The notes: generated by a model not told the origin, from the sequence alone. Shown: positions 24,409-33,382, counted from the stretch's first letter. The stretch: DNA of 47,040 nt from Methanocorpusculum parvum (GCA_002287215.1 LMVO01000007.1:1-47040); one strand, 5' to 3'. A program made the numbers and translations.

Positions 24409-25184
24409 GCACCGATTACCAGAGGACTTTCCAGACTTTCCAGAAGACTCAACACAGACAGTGCAGCAAGATAGCTGGTTGCCGGATTCTCCGGAGCCGG
24501 AAGATTGCATATCCGAATATATGCATCGCCGAACTCTCCCTCGAAAAAAATCTCATGCATATTCTGTTCGGCTTTCGGATCAACCCAAAGCTCGACATCG
24601 GCCTCTCTTCCGCATGCAAGCGAGAGAGAGATGGCAACATTCGTATTTTTCGGATATAAGGCTACACAGTCACGGGCTTTTCCGGAGAAAAGACATTGGG
24701 AGACGTGTGCATCGGAATGCAGCGAACGGGGCGGTTTTGTAGTTTTCAAAAAAAGCTTATCAACCCGGGATATTTTCCCGACACGGACATTATCCAGACC
24801 CATAATGGCCCCGGATGGAATATGGATCCTGCGATGAAGGTGTTTTGCGGTAGCCAGCAGCTCTTCTCGAAACGCGTCATCTGCAAGAGCTCCTACGCTG
24901 AGAAGAATGAGATCACGGCCGGCAAGCAAAACTTTCTCTGCAAGGTCTTTTACGGCATCGATCGAAGCAACTTCCACAACGATATCAAGCGGCTCCTGCA
25001 GAAAAACGTCGATATCGGAAAACGGTTTCGCCCCGTATTTGTCAGAAAATGCAGCGACACGCTCGGGAATAGAATCATAGGCGGCAACGATTTCGAACGA
25101 TGTTTGCCGCTCGGCTAAAATTGATCCGACATTGCCGCAGCCGATAACCCCAACTTTCATTGGACTTGAGTATATAGGAGTCAT
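24405..25184 (-). CDS. nadX: L-aspartate dehydrogenase
   Basis: The 259-residue protein oxidises aspartate to iminoaspartate for NAD synthesis, replacing NadB. It has an N-terminal Rossmann motif GVIGCGNVGSIL (about 12-23) and the family stretch IPSGAIMGLDNV, then LYPKNTNVAISLSLA. I chose the ATG at 25184 because GGTGA lies about 10 bases ahead of it; the next ATG at 25160 has no ribosome site. It overlaps the NMN adenylyltransferase by 4 bases. A hairpin with a T-run separates it from the npdG gene upstream. Confidence 0.88.
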   Translation of the reverse strand: MTPIYSSPMKVGVIGCGNVGSILAERQTSFEIVAAYDSIPERVAAFSDKYGAKPFSDIDVFLQEPLDIVVEVASIDAVKDLAEKVLLAGRDLILLSVGALADDAFREELLATAKHLHRRIHIPSGAIMGLDNVRVGKISRVDKLFLKTTKPPRSLHSDAHVSQCLFSGKARDCVALYPKNTNVAISLSLACGREADVELWVDPKAEQNMHEIFFEGEFGDAYIRICNLPAPENPATSYLAALSVLSLLESLESPLVIGA

Positions 25185-25209
25185 AATTTACTTTTCACCG
25201 ATTAAGACT

Positions 25210-25245
25210 AAAAGAAAAAATGAGCGGATTTCTTGCGCTCATTTT
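25210..25245 (-). terminator. hairpin and T-run after npdG
   Basis: AAAATGAGCG (25217-25226) pairs perfectly over 10 bp with CGCTCATTTT (25236-25245), with a 9-base loop. On the minus strand the hairpin is followed by a T-rich tail, so it looks like an intrinsic terminator for the adh-npdG unit. A second small hairpin (CTTTCC, TAGC, GGAAAG) lies at 25250-25265. Confidence 0.65.
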
Positions 25246-25314
25246 GGGCCTTTCCTAGCGGAAAGAGAGGTTTTACCTAAGAGAAATTTGACAGACACAT
25301 TCAGTCTTGAGCTG

Positions 25315-25986
25315 TTATTTGAAGTAGACCCCTACGTCTTTAAGACCATTGTTCATTGCAAGGGTAATTACAAGCGGCGTAATACTTTCAATTATCCCTG
25401 AAACTGCCAGCGGTCCCGCATCAAGCGGCTTGAGTTTTGAGACGCTGGAAACCAGGTCCATGACGACCTTCTTTGCTTCCTTGTCATCTCCGCATACACA
25501 AACACTGTAGTCGAGCTCTTCATCAAGTTCCATCCATTTTCCTGATGCAACATTGTTGAACCCTGTACAGAGTTTTGCCGACTCCGGCAGCATCTTTTTT
25601 ACTGCAAGAGCTGCGGATCCCTCCGCCGGGCGGTCCGGCAGGAAGTACTTTTCTTTCGGGAACCGAAGCATCGGGTTGATGAGTGAAACAACGATCTTGT
25701 TTTCAAATACATCCTTGCCGACTGCATCAATAGTCGACTCGATTTTGTCGAACGGGACTGAAAGAATGATGATATCAGCATCACACACACTTGCATTTGT
25801 CCCGCCATTGCAGACACCTCCGGTACAACACCGGTCATTGAGGCAGCAGGTAACTCCGTCTGCAGCAACGATCGCTTTTGACGGATCACGAGATCCAATT
25901 GCCACATCGAATTTTCCACCAATACAAATTCGACGTGCGAGACCTTCGCCGATATTCCCGGTCCCTCCGATTATTCCAACTTTCAT
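25315..25986 (-). CDS. npdG: F420H2:NADP oxidoreductase
   Basis: The 223-residue protein moves hydride between F420 and NADP. The N-terminal Rossmann motif GIIGGTGNIG (4-13) and GSRDPSKA (NADP phosphate loop, 31-38) are clear, and the family strands DIIILSVPF, VVSLINPM and AKLCTGFNNV follow. An unusual cysteine cluster, CC at 47-48, CC at 53-54, C59 and C68, lies in the segment after GSRDPSK. It follows the alcohol dehydrogenase gene by 85 bases. The pair lets alcohol-derived NADPH reduce F420 for CO2 reduction to methane. Confidence 0.92.
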   Translation of the reverse strand: MKVGIIGGTGNIGEGLARRICIGGKFDVAIGSRDPSKAIVAADGVTCCLNDRCCTGGVCNGGTNASVCDADIIILSVPFDKIESTIDAVGKDVFENKIVVSLINPMLRFPKEKYFLPDRPAEGSAALAVKKMLPESAKLCTGFNNVASGKWMELDEELDYSVCVCGDDKEAKKVVMDLVSSVSKLKPLDAGPLAVSGIIESITPLVITLAMNNGLKDVGVYFK

Positions 25987-26071
25987 GATATCATTTCCTG
26001 GTTTACGGGTGTTTTGATGAGGATAGTTACTAAAAAAATATGAATTTTATTGGGCTTACCACTCATGAAGA

Positions 26072-27145
26072 TTACTCTTTGATGGTGACAACCGGTTTGA
26101 TAAGGTCACTTGGTTTGTCCTTCATCAAAAGGAGTGCTTCTTCGATTTTGTCAAAGCCCTTGAATCTGTGGGTAAGTAATGGCGAGAGATCAAGCTTGCC
26201 TACTTCTACGAGGCTTGCGAGTTTCTCCATACGCAGTCTGCCTCCGGTCATTAAACCGCAGTGGATGAATTTGTTGCTCATACCGCAGCCCCACTCGATA
26301 CGCGGAATCGTCACGAACTCGCCTTTACCAAGGTAATTGACGTTACCGATGATTCCTCCGGGTTTGACCATCTTGATTGCTTCCTGCATGGTGTTGACAT
26401 CGCCGCCTGCGATACAGACTTTGTCCACACCTTTGCCGTCGGTCTTGTCCAGAACCTGCTCGACAATATCGCCGTTCTTATAGTTGATAATGTCGGTCGC
26501 TCCATATCCGCGGGCTGCATTTGCGCAGTCTTTTCTGCTGCCGACCGCAAGAATGTGGGATGCTCCCATGTGATTTGCACCGGCAACAGCCATCAGTCCG
26601 ACAGGGCCGATACCAATACAGCAGACCGTGTCGCCGAGCTTCACATCGGCAAGTTCCGCTGCCTGGAATCCGGTCGGGACCATGTCTGCGATCATCGATG
26701 CTTCAGCTACCGGGATAGAGTCTGGAAGAATTGCAAGGTTTGCATCTGCTTCGTTTACATGGAAAAGTTCCCCGAAAACACCGTCTTTGAAGTTGGAAAA
26801 CTTCCAGCCGGAAAGCATGCCTCCGGAGTGCTGGGCAAAGCCGTCCTGTGCTTCAATGGAAAGCCAGTCGGGAGTGATTGCCGGAACGATTACACGGTCA
26901 CCCGGTTTGAAGTCTTTTACCATGGATCCGACTTCCACGACTTCTCCAACGGCTTCATGTCCGAGAATCATGTCGTGGCGGTCTCCAAGAGCTCCTTCCC
27001 AAACTGTGTGAACATCAGAGCTACACGGTGCAACCGCGAGCGGTGCAACAATTGCATCAAGAGGTCCGCACTTAGGAGCTTCTTTTTCAATCCAGCCGAT
27101 CTCGCCGATCCGCTTCATTGCAAGTCCTTTTATTGTTTTTTTCAT
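26072..27145 (-). CDS. adh: NADP-dependent secondary alcohol dehydrogenase
   Basis: The 357-residue zinc enzyme is closely similar to the Thermoanaerobacter brockii/Clostridium beijerinckii secondary alcohol dehydrogenases, visible in AVAPCSSDVHT (catalytic zinc Cys), LGHEAVGEVVEVGS (zinc His and Glu), PAITPDW, HSGGMLSGWKFSN, IADMVPTGF, and GIGPVGLMAVAGA (Rossmann). It oxidises 2-propanol and similar alcohols to ketones with NADP. The ATG at 27145 gives normal length. Its downstream partner npdG regenerates NADP with F420. An upstream TrmB regulator may control it. Confidence 0.95.
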   Translation of the reverse strand: MKKTIKGLAMKRIGEIGWIEKEAPKCGPLDAIVAPLAVAPCSSDVHTVWEGALGDRHDMILGHEAVGEVVEVGSMVKDFKPGDRVIVPAITPDWLSIEAQDGFAQHSGGMLSGWKFSNFKDGVFGELFHVNEADANLAILPDSIPVAEASMIADMVPTGFQAAELADVKLGDTVCCIGIGPVGLMAVAGANHMGASHILAVGSRKDCANAARGYGATDIINYKNGDIVEQVLDKTDGKGVDKVCIAGGDVNTMQEAIKMVKPGGIIGNVNYLGKGEFVTIPRIEWGCGMSNKFIHCGLMTGGRLRMEKLASLVEVGKLDLSPLLTHRFKGFDKIEEALLLMKDKPSDLIKPVVTIKE

Positions 27146-27421
27146 TCGTGTCACATCCAATAGATTTGTATGGTTCTGTCGATTGATGCCCTTCAATCAC
27201 TCCTGCCACATGTGATCAAATAACCAATCAACGGATAACTCTTATGAAGTACCGTAATAAAAGAATGATGTAACCAAAAATCCGGACACGCAAATCACAT
27301 CAAATTACTGAAAATATCATTATAAAAATGACAATAACAATAATTTTCAACCAAACAGATTGAATGATTGCAAATGAGAGTGAAAATGATATTTTTCGAT
27401 TTGAAAAAAGGGATGATGATG

Positions 27422-27709
27422 TTATGTCAGCTTTCTGAAAAGGGCCACATCCAGAGGTCCGGCAAATATCTGACCCGTCTTTTCCACAAAATGCTTGAAA
27501 TGCGGGGTTGCATTGTGAGAGTCGATTGCAGCCTGATCTTTCCAGCATTCGATAAACGTGAACTTTTCCGGGGAAGTTATGTCCTGATAAAAATCATACG
27601 ATACATTTCCTTTCTCTTTTCTGCTGGATTGAACCAGTTCCAAAGCTAATTCTAGCAAATCGTCGACAGTGTCTTTTTTAGCGGTACATTTAGCGATAAT
27701 AGTTATCAT
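27422..27709 (-). CDS. ABM-domain (quinol monooxygenase-like) small protein
   Basis: The 95-residue protein has the antibiotic biosynthesis monooxygenase fold: MITIIAKCTAKKDTVDDLLELA at the start, NVSYDFYQDITSPEKFTFIECWKD in the centre and PHFKHFVEK near the end. Similar proteins (YgiN) act as cofactor-free oxygenases or redox-stress proteins. The ATG at 27709 matches the family start. It lies 276 bases upstream of adh on the same strand. A role in alcohol or redox metabolism is only suggested by position. Confidence 0.82.
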   Translation of the reverse strand: MITIIAKCTAKKDTVDDLLELALELVQSSRKEKGNVSYDFYQDITSPEKFTFIECWKDQAAIDSHNATPHFKHFVEKTGQIFAGPLDVALFRKLT

Positions 27710-28411
27710 GCGTGGTGACTCCGCTGCCCATTCGGCAACGATTTTGTTTTGTTGGGAACGAAATATAAAGCTATTCACGTGACCGGCAAAAAACAGTGTT
27801 CGGAAATCAAGGAGCAGATCTATTAAATTAGTTTAAGAAAAACAGTATTAGATTATCGATGTTTCCTCTTTATTGATGAGAGATATGACATAGTGCCATA
27901 ATGATTCAAACAAATAAAATGCAGATATCCACCCCTATCAAGATGGGTGATCAAAGTCCCGACACCTGGAAAATCTGCAATTAATTCATCTAAAACACGA
28001 CAAAACAGACGTTACGGTCATTTTTTCTTACGGAAGAGAATGAAATCTTTCGTATCCTTACATGAGAAAAAAGGATCCGGCTGTTTTCCAGAAATACCTC
28101 ACATATGCACCGACCTGATAGGCGCACATGATAATCGCGGATCATTTTTCCACTGAAAATCGAGACGATACAAAAGAGACCGCAGGCAGGAGATGATTCA
28201 ATCGTTTCCATCGGGTTAAATGGGATCTGCGCGTCAAAAGAGGTGGTGACCGGTGAATCATAGAACGGAGAGCATCGTCCTATCAGCATCCAAATCTGAT
28301 CAGATGTATCATTACCCCATCTTCAGCGATACGGGAGATATGTTCACGTATGTCCCAGAAAAGAAGGTTTGCCCCCGGACTGCATATCTCACGGAGATAA
28401 CGTGATGTCAG
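27710..28411. other. 702-base gap without a clear gene
   Basis: AT-rich sequence between the ABM gene and trmB. It holds short ORFs on both strands (27947-28156 plus, 27990-28289 minus) with no recognisable family. On the minus strand just below trmB (about 28276-28401) an open frame without a good start reads like the end of a protein (LFWDIREHISRIAEDG), so a decayed gene is possible. Weak stem CACCC/GGGTG at 27930-27949. No tRNA or known RNA is evident. Confidence 0.4.
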
Positions 28412-29182
28412 CTATTTTACTGGTTTGATCGTTTTGAGGAAATTTTTAACGACGAACTCAGCATAGACATCAGACTCTGTGGAGAAAGCAAACTCTTCAT
28501 TATTTGACCTCAGGATCCCCATCGTCGAACTCCGGTCGCAATAGAAGTAGATCAGAAACGGAAGGGTTTCTTTGCCGGTAAAGAAGGAAACCTGCATGAG
28601 ATTCCTTTGCAGAGTATCAGTCGTCATATAGCATTTTATCGGTGCGGCTTGTGCTATATCATCATTCAACACAACCAGATACACCGGAATGCGTTTGGCC
28701 GTCTCGGCAATGATGTCTGCATACTTATGCAGCGTCCCTTTATCATTACAGACCACGAGCAGTTCCGACTTGATCCGTTTGAGTTTCAGTTCCACCTGCG
28801 TAGAAATCGCTTTTGGCGTGTGGAACTCGGTTATGCCGGAGACTTCATAGGGACGGTGAAGATTCTGTATATCCAGCAGGCATGTCCGCAGTTTATCCAG
28901 TCTCTGCATTTCCAGACTGAGTACTCTCAGATAGGTCCGTTCAGCATCATCAGCACGATAGTAGACCGGGTTTGTACCAAATTCAGTAACAAATCCCTGC
29001 TTGCTCAGATCATCAAGAGTTTCATAAATGCGTCCGCGGGGAATATCGGTCAGTTCATGGAGTTCGGTTGCTTTTGCGATTCCAACGGAAAAGAGCGTAG
29101 TATAAACTTTCGCAGAATATTCCCGCATACCGCAGGCAACTAATCGATCCTGGATCGCTTTTATGACATCATCTTCTACCAA
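28412..29182 (-). CDS. TrmB-family transcriptional regulator
   Basis: The 256-residue protein has an N-terminal winged helix (REYSAKVYTTLFSVGIAKATELHELTD, then IPRGRIYETLDDLSKQGFV), a coiled linker near 85-105 and a C-terminal ligand-binding region. TrmB proteins bind sugars or other small molecules and control transport and metabolic genes. It is encoded by a TTG start at 29182 with AAGGGGATGG upstream; the first ATG (residue 19) would cut into the first helix. It may control the downstream alcohol oxidation genes, but this is inference from position. Confidence 0.88.
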   Translation of the reverse strand: MVEDDVIKAIQDRLVACGMREYSAKVYTTLFSVGIAKATELHELTDIPRGRIYETLDDLSKQGFVTEFGTNPVYYRADDAERTYLRVLSLEMQRLDKLRTCLLDIQNLHRPYEVSGITEFHTPKAISTQVELKLKRIKSELLVVCNDKGTLHKYADIIAETAKRIPVYLVVLNDDIAQAAPIKCYMTTDTLQRNLMQVSFFTGKETLPFLIYFYCDRSSTMGILRSNNEEFAFSTESDVYAEFVVKNFLKTIKPVK

Positions 29183-29614
29183 TTCACCATCCCCTTATGA
29201 CAAACATAGTATCAGGGCTGTTTATTTATAAAGTTTGTACTCCTCAAATATCGTACATGAACATTATCTCTGAATGTGAATAGAAAATCTATCACTCTTC
29301 CCCCAATGCGCGATAAAAAAAACGCGCAACACCGAGTGGGATTTGCCCACATAAATACGGCGATTTTCAACGAAATAGAAATTATTTCGAGGAAATATTT
29401 TTCACACACCCCATACAATCAAGAAATGAGAGCATTTCTGGATCGAACCGTTTTAAGTATGCTGTATAGGCAGATTAAAAGACTCCATGATGCTTTTGAT
29501 TCTAATAACAGAAAAATATCCGATTTTACCTCCTCATCCCAAATTAATTCCGCCCATAAAGGAGCAAAACCATAATATATCATACCAGCAGTTCCCAAAA
29601 AAAGACAACAAAAA
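29183..29614. other. 432-base intergenic region upstream of trmB
   Basis: Holds the trmB promoter (TATA-like TTATAAATAA, minus strand, near 29222-29232) and a perfect inverted repeat, CGAAATA-GAAAT-TATTTCG, at 29371-29389. A 54-residue minus-strand frame (29419-29583) starting MIYYGFAPLW is possible but AT-rich and unsupported. No RNA gene is seen. Confidence 0.45.
29371..29389. repeat. 19-bp inverted repeat upstream of trmB
   Basis: CGAAATA and TATTTCG, perfect 7-bp arms around GAAAT, about 140 bases upstream of the trmB TATA-like element. Could be an operator, but the distance is long. Confidence 0.4.
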
Positions 29615-31747
29615 TTACTTATAGTATTTCCGGCACCGATACGCAGACAATGCAGATAGCAGAGCAGGAATATCATAATAATCATAAGCCGCCATCTCCA
29701 GTCGAAGCTCTTCGGGAAGCAGCTCGCCGAACTTCCAGGCGGTTTCCGGAAGACGGGGGAGTTCTTCTGCAATCGGAATAACAGACATACGGCCAAGCTC
29801 CTCCAGGATGCCGGCAATATATTCTCCGGCTTTTGGTGATTCCCAGTCAAAGATCCGGATCGCAAACTGCGTATAACGAACGGCATGTTTTCCTTCGAGC
29901 CGATTTTTCAGAAGATGCGCAAGCACCTGATTTGCCCGCGTGCCGAGAAATGTGGATACGACGACTGAATATCCGTTCAATTCCGGTTCTGCGCGGATGT
30001 GGATCTTCCCGGGCGAAAAATCATCAGGCAGTATAGAGATCAGATCGGCGATCACCGCCTTCTCTGCCGGGGGAAGAGGGATCCGGGAAACGCCGCGGCT
30101 GAGAACTGCGGCAACCGACTGGCACACAAGACCGCTTGCATAACTCCCCCCCTCCCCTCCGCTCCAGAACGGACGTTTCACCTCACCTCTGACGGATGCC
30201 GGCTCGATAAGGGCGCGTTTATGCACATCATCTCGGTGAAGGAGTCGCCAGGTTTTTCCGGTGAAAGAAAAGGTCTTACCCGGATCGCCGCCGACAAAAC
30301 GCGGATCGAGCGTGCCGATCACCGTGCCGTCTGGAAGCACCGCGAGATACCCTCCGGAATCACGAATGACAGAGATGAGGGACATCCAGTTGGATCGGCC
30401 AAGCTCCAGCTCCGCCCTGGGTCCCGCAAGATACAGATCACCGGAGCGGACAAGATACTTTTGTGCAGTAAGATGCGCCAGGATAGAAGAGTAATGACTT
30501 GGAGACATCTCCTTAAACGGAGTCAGCGCGGATAAAGCACTGATGATGCTTCGAAGACTCATCCCGTTTTTCCCCTTTAAGAGAAGAAACAGCTGCTGGA
30601 TAAGAACATGATACGGACATGAGGGAGGGGTCAGCAGCTCGACCTTATGATCCATCGCAGCCTCGATCACGGATACTGCAGTCAGAAGGTCACAGGCATT
30701 GGAAACGATGCAAAGCATGCGGGCCGGCATCCCTCGTCTGCCGGTCCGGCCAAGCCTCTGCAGAAACGAAGAGACCGAATGCGGCGCTCCATACTGAACG
30801 ACAAGATCGAGTTCCCCTATATCAACGCCAAGCTCCATCGTGCTTGTACAAATCACACAGGTCCCGCCGGCAGAGTCAAAGGACCGTTCAGCCGCTTCAC
30901 GATCCTCCGGCGACACGGAGGAGTGATGAAGAAACACCAGCGGCAGTTCTTCGCGCAGAGGGACGACCAGCCGCTCGGCAAGGCTGCGGCTTTCGGTAAA
31001 GACCAGGGCTTTTTTTCCGTAAACTGCTTTTGCTATCGCATGCACCTGTCGGGAGAACTCCTGCTCAACCGCAAACATGAACTGTTTTTTTGAGGAGGGG
31101 GAGGGGATCGAGACGAGATGTTTTTCCCTGTCGGGTCCGGAGAACCAGGAAAGAAGCGTTTCGGGATTGCCGATGGTGGCCGAAAGACCGATCCGTATGA
31201 TCGGTTTTGTCCCAAGTATGTCCAGACGGTCCATCAGACAAAGAAGATGGACACCGCGGTCAGACTCCATGAAGGCATGGATCTCATCGATGATGATGTA
31301 TCTGACCTCATTGAATGCTTCCCTGGTCCTTAAGTCGCTTATGAGGACCTCAAGAGACTCGGGAGTGGTCAGCAGGATGTCGGTATGCTCAGGCCCGGTA
31401 AAATCAAAACGGTCCCGATCCAAAATGTCACCATGCTGCACCGAAGCATCGAGCCCGGTCCGGGAGCACATGAAAAGTATCCGGTCCAGCTGATCATTGA
31501 TGAGGGCTTTTAACGGAGAGATGTAGACCGCAGACAGTTTCTCCGAAGGCTGCTTTAAGATCGCATCGATAACCGGAAAAAATGCAGACTCGGTCTTTCC
31601 TCCTGCAGTCGGCGCAAGAACGAGGGTGTCGGCCCCGCCGGCCACCGAAAGAAAGGCCTCAGTCTGAACGGGCCGGAGCTCGTCCCATTCAAGACCGGAG
31701 AGAAGCAGCTCCTGGAGGGTAGGGTGGAGATCAGTAAACACGCTCAT
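29615..31747 (-). CDS. lhr: Lhr-type DEAD/DEAH helicase
   Basis: The 710-residue protein has the superfamily 2 helicase motifs: Q region (LRPVQTEAF), motif I APTAGGKTES (about 41-50), motif II DEIH (about 153-156), motif III SAT, and motif VI QRLGRTGRRG. Lhr proteins unwind DNA or RNA:DNA hybrids in repair. It is shorter than most archaeal Lhr proteins (850-950 residues), so the C-terminal beta-barrel part may be reduced. It starts 223 bases from the divergent initiator tRNA gene. Confidence 0.9.
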   Translation of the reverse strand: MSVFTDLHPTLQELLLSGLEWDELRPVQTEAFLSVAGGADTLVLAPTAGGKTESAFFPVIDAILKQPSEKLSAVYISPLKALINDQLDRILFMCSRTGLDASVQHGDILDRDRFDFTGPEHTDILLTTPESLEVLISDLRTREAFNEVRYIIIDEIHAFMESDRGVHLLCLMDRLDILGTKPIIRIGLSATIGNPETLLSWFSGPDREKHLVSIPSPSSKKQFMFAVEQEFSRQVHAIAKAVYGKKALVFTESRSLAERLVVPLREELPLVFLHHSSVSPEDREAAERSFDSAGGTCVICTSTMELGVDIGELDLVVQYGAPHSVSSFLQRLGRTGRRGMPARMLCIVSNACDLLTAVSVIEAAMDHKVELLTPPSCPYHVLIQQLFLLLKGKNGMSLRSIISALSALTPFKEMSPSHYSSILAHLTAQKYLVRSGDLYLAGPRAELELGRSNWMSLISVIRDSGGYLAVLPDGTVIGTLDPRFVGGDPGKTFSFTGKTWRLLHRDDVHKRALIEPASVRGEVKRPFWSGGEGGSYASGLVCQSVAAVLSRGVSRIPLPPAEKAVIADLISILPDDFSPGKIHIRAEPELNGYSVVVSTFLGTRANQVLAHLLKNRLEGKHAVRYTQFAIRIFDWESPKAGEYIAGILEELGRMSVIPIAEELPRLPETAWKFGELLPEELRLEMAAYDYYDIPALLSALSAYRCRKYYK

Positions 31748-31873
31748 ACACGAAGTACAGCGAAGACACTGATTCCAAAGTGCGGATAAGCCGGATCACC
31801 GGCACTAGCGCGCCTGTGAGAAAGATCGAAGAGAAGTGAGCATTTCATCTGTATTTGTAGATAAGAGATGCAT

Positions 31874-31889
31874 CCATATCATCATATGG
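31874..31889. repeat. 16-bp inverted repeat between lhr and tRNA-iMet
   Basis: CCATAT, CATC, ATATGG: perfect 6-bp arms with a 4-base loop. The 10-mer CATCATATGG inside it is also found in both 21-bp repeats (near 2981-2990 and 4832-4841), each time reading toward the nearby gene. Confidence 0.45.
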
Positions 31890-31969
31890 AAACATAATTT
31901 GCAAATCTATTTAAGCAGCAGCCACCTATATTTTAAGGCACACAGAGATGATGTGTGAAGCTTTTGTAA

Positions 31970-32044
31970 AGCGAGGTGGGGTAGTCAGGAAATCCCGACG
32001 GGCTCATAACCCGTAGACCGATGGTTCAAATCCATCCCTCGCTA
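31970..32044 (+). tRNA. initiator tRNA-Met(CAT)
   Basis: 75 nt. Acceptor AGCGAGG pairs with CCTCGCT, giving the A1:U72 pair of archaeal/eukaryotic initiators. The anticodon stem ends in three G:C pairs (GGG/CCC) around loop CTCATAA, another initiator mark. T arm GATGG-TTCAAAT-CCATC. Discriminator A, no CCA encoded. Confidence 0.95.
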
Positions 32045-32121
32045 TGTTTTTATCTTTGATTTTTTTTAGTTTGCGTCTCTGACTCCAAACGGATAGTTAA
32101 ATCACAAAAAAGAGAATCGGA

Positions 32122-32844
32122 TCAGCGGATCTTTTCAAGGACCCAGGACGTCCCTTCCGGTGTTTTGAAAAGCGGCACCTCTTCATCAACGACCGGCACG
32201 ATCCGCGTGACCGAAACATGCTCATCAGTGATCGGATTATACCCTTCACGCATCACCGTATCCCGATAGATGCAGATCCCGCGCCTCTCCCATGCAGGTG
32301 TCAGAGCAAGATTCACGCCCCTGGAGAAAGCAAACTCGTGCAGAGCGGGGGCGTTCATTCCGTCCAGTTGTTTCTGCGCATTCGTTGGTGAAACTCCCTC
32401 GTCCAAAAGGAGTTTCTGCGCATATCCATTCATATGATTTCGCCATGCCTCGGCCTGCCGCCAGGAAAGATAATCTGGAAACAGCCCTTCCTCCATCGGG
32501 ATCACACGCGAGTCGAATGCCAGAGGCTGCTCAGCCCCTGCGTACAGCGTGAACGCCGATGAAGCGAACGATGCCGAGACGGAGACAAGCTTCTCAACCC
32601 GACAGTCGAATACCGGCGCCGGGACATAGATACTGATCTCATCGGAAAACGTGTAGGCAAACGATGGAGAGAGACCGCTGTCGGTGATGAGGGCGCGAGC
32701 AGTCTTGACCATCGCATCGGAAAAGACCTTGTCGTAGGGTTTTTTGTACCGGTCTTTGGAAAAGCGATGAAACGACCTGCCGTCAAGCCGCAATACAAAA
32801 GGGACAGTGGTAGAAAGACCGGCAAAAATCTCACGATCTTTCAT
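32122..32844 (-). CDS. thg1: tRNA-His guanylyltransferase-like protein (Thg1)
   Basis: The 240-residue protein has the Thg1 metal-binding residues: LRLDGRSFHRF (Asp21) and AYTFSDEISI (Asp68, Glu69), with the palm-like fold of this 3'-5' polymerase family. It adds G-1 to tRNA-His or repairs tRNA 5' ends in a template-dependent way, as known in methanogens. The ATG at 32844 (MKDREIFAGL) matches the family start and lies 10 bases below the upstream gene. Confidence 0.92.
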   Translation of the reverse strand: MKDREIFAGLSTTVPFVLRLDGRSFHRFSKDRYKKPYDKVFSDAMVKTARALITDSGLSPSFAYTFSDEISIYVPAPVFDCRVEKLVSVSASFASSAFTLYAGAEQPLAFDSRVIPMEEGLFPDYLSWRQAEAWRNHMNGYAQKLLLDEGVSPTNAQKQLDGMNAPALHEFAFSRGVNLALTPAWERRGICIYRDTVMREGYNPITDEHVSVTRIVPVVDEEVPLFKTPEGTSWVLEKIR

Positions 32845-32854
32845 ACAGGATATC

Positions 32855-33127
32855 TTACGCTCCAAATAAAGGCTCCCCGGCAACCTTGAAAGCTCCCGGG
32901 ATGTGGCGGACTATGATGATGTCACCAACTTCTTTGACAATTCTGTAGGGGATGATGACACCCTGATAATTCTTCGTGTCGATTACATCTTTATTCACGT
33001 TGGAAAGAGCGAGGCCGCTGATCTTTTTATTAGTAACATCCAGTACAACATCCTCCACCTTTCCAAGGAACACTGCTTTATCGGAATAAACACTCATCCC
33101 AAATAGTTCTGATATCTGCCACTTCAT
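32855..33127 (-). CDS. PRC-barrel domain protein
   Basis: The 90-residue protein is a single PRC-barrel: ISELFGMSVYSDKAVFLGKVEDVVLDVTNKKISGLAL, then VIIPYRIVKEVGDIIIV. Archaeal PRC-barrel proteins of this size include cell-division (CdpB-type) and RNA-processing factors. The gene directly precedes thg1 on the same strand. Confidence 0.85.
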   Translation of the reverse strand: MKWQISELFGMSVYSDKAVFLGKVEDVVLDVTNKKISGLALSNVNKDVIDTKNYQGVIIPYRIVKEVGDIIIVRHIPGAFKVAGEPLFGA

Positions 33128-33382
33128 AGTATTGAATGATATCTGCGTTCGAACATAAGTAATTTCCTATTTTCCGGAAAGTATGAGTCTGTCTCTCCGG
33201 CGAAAAGCCAAATCTGCGGCCGGACCCTTAAGACATGAACTGACGGATCTTCAGAAAAAGCCACCCGATGAACACCTCCCGGGTCCATCGGGGTGCAGAC
33301 CCCCTGAATCCCCATAGATCCACCCAAAACCATGCTCACAAAGATAAATTCAACACATCTGAAAGCCAAACATTACAAAATC
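33128..33382. other. 255-base intergenic region
   Basis: Between the PRC-barrel gene and the acetyltransferase. No convincing gene; a small perfect hairpin, GGGGT-GCAG-ACCCC, lies at 33290-33303. A minus-strand 81-codon frame (33124-33369) shows no family features. Confidence 0.4.

Noticed and set aside
26261..27163. 300-codon plus-strand ORF over adh
   Set aside because: Antisense shadow; adh is highly conserved.
29276..29575. 99-codon plus-strand ORF in the trmB-lhr gap
   Set aside because: AT-rich, no family marks, covers the trmB upstream inverted repeat.
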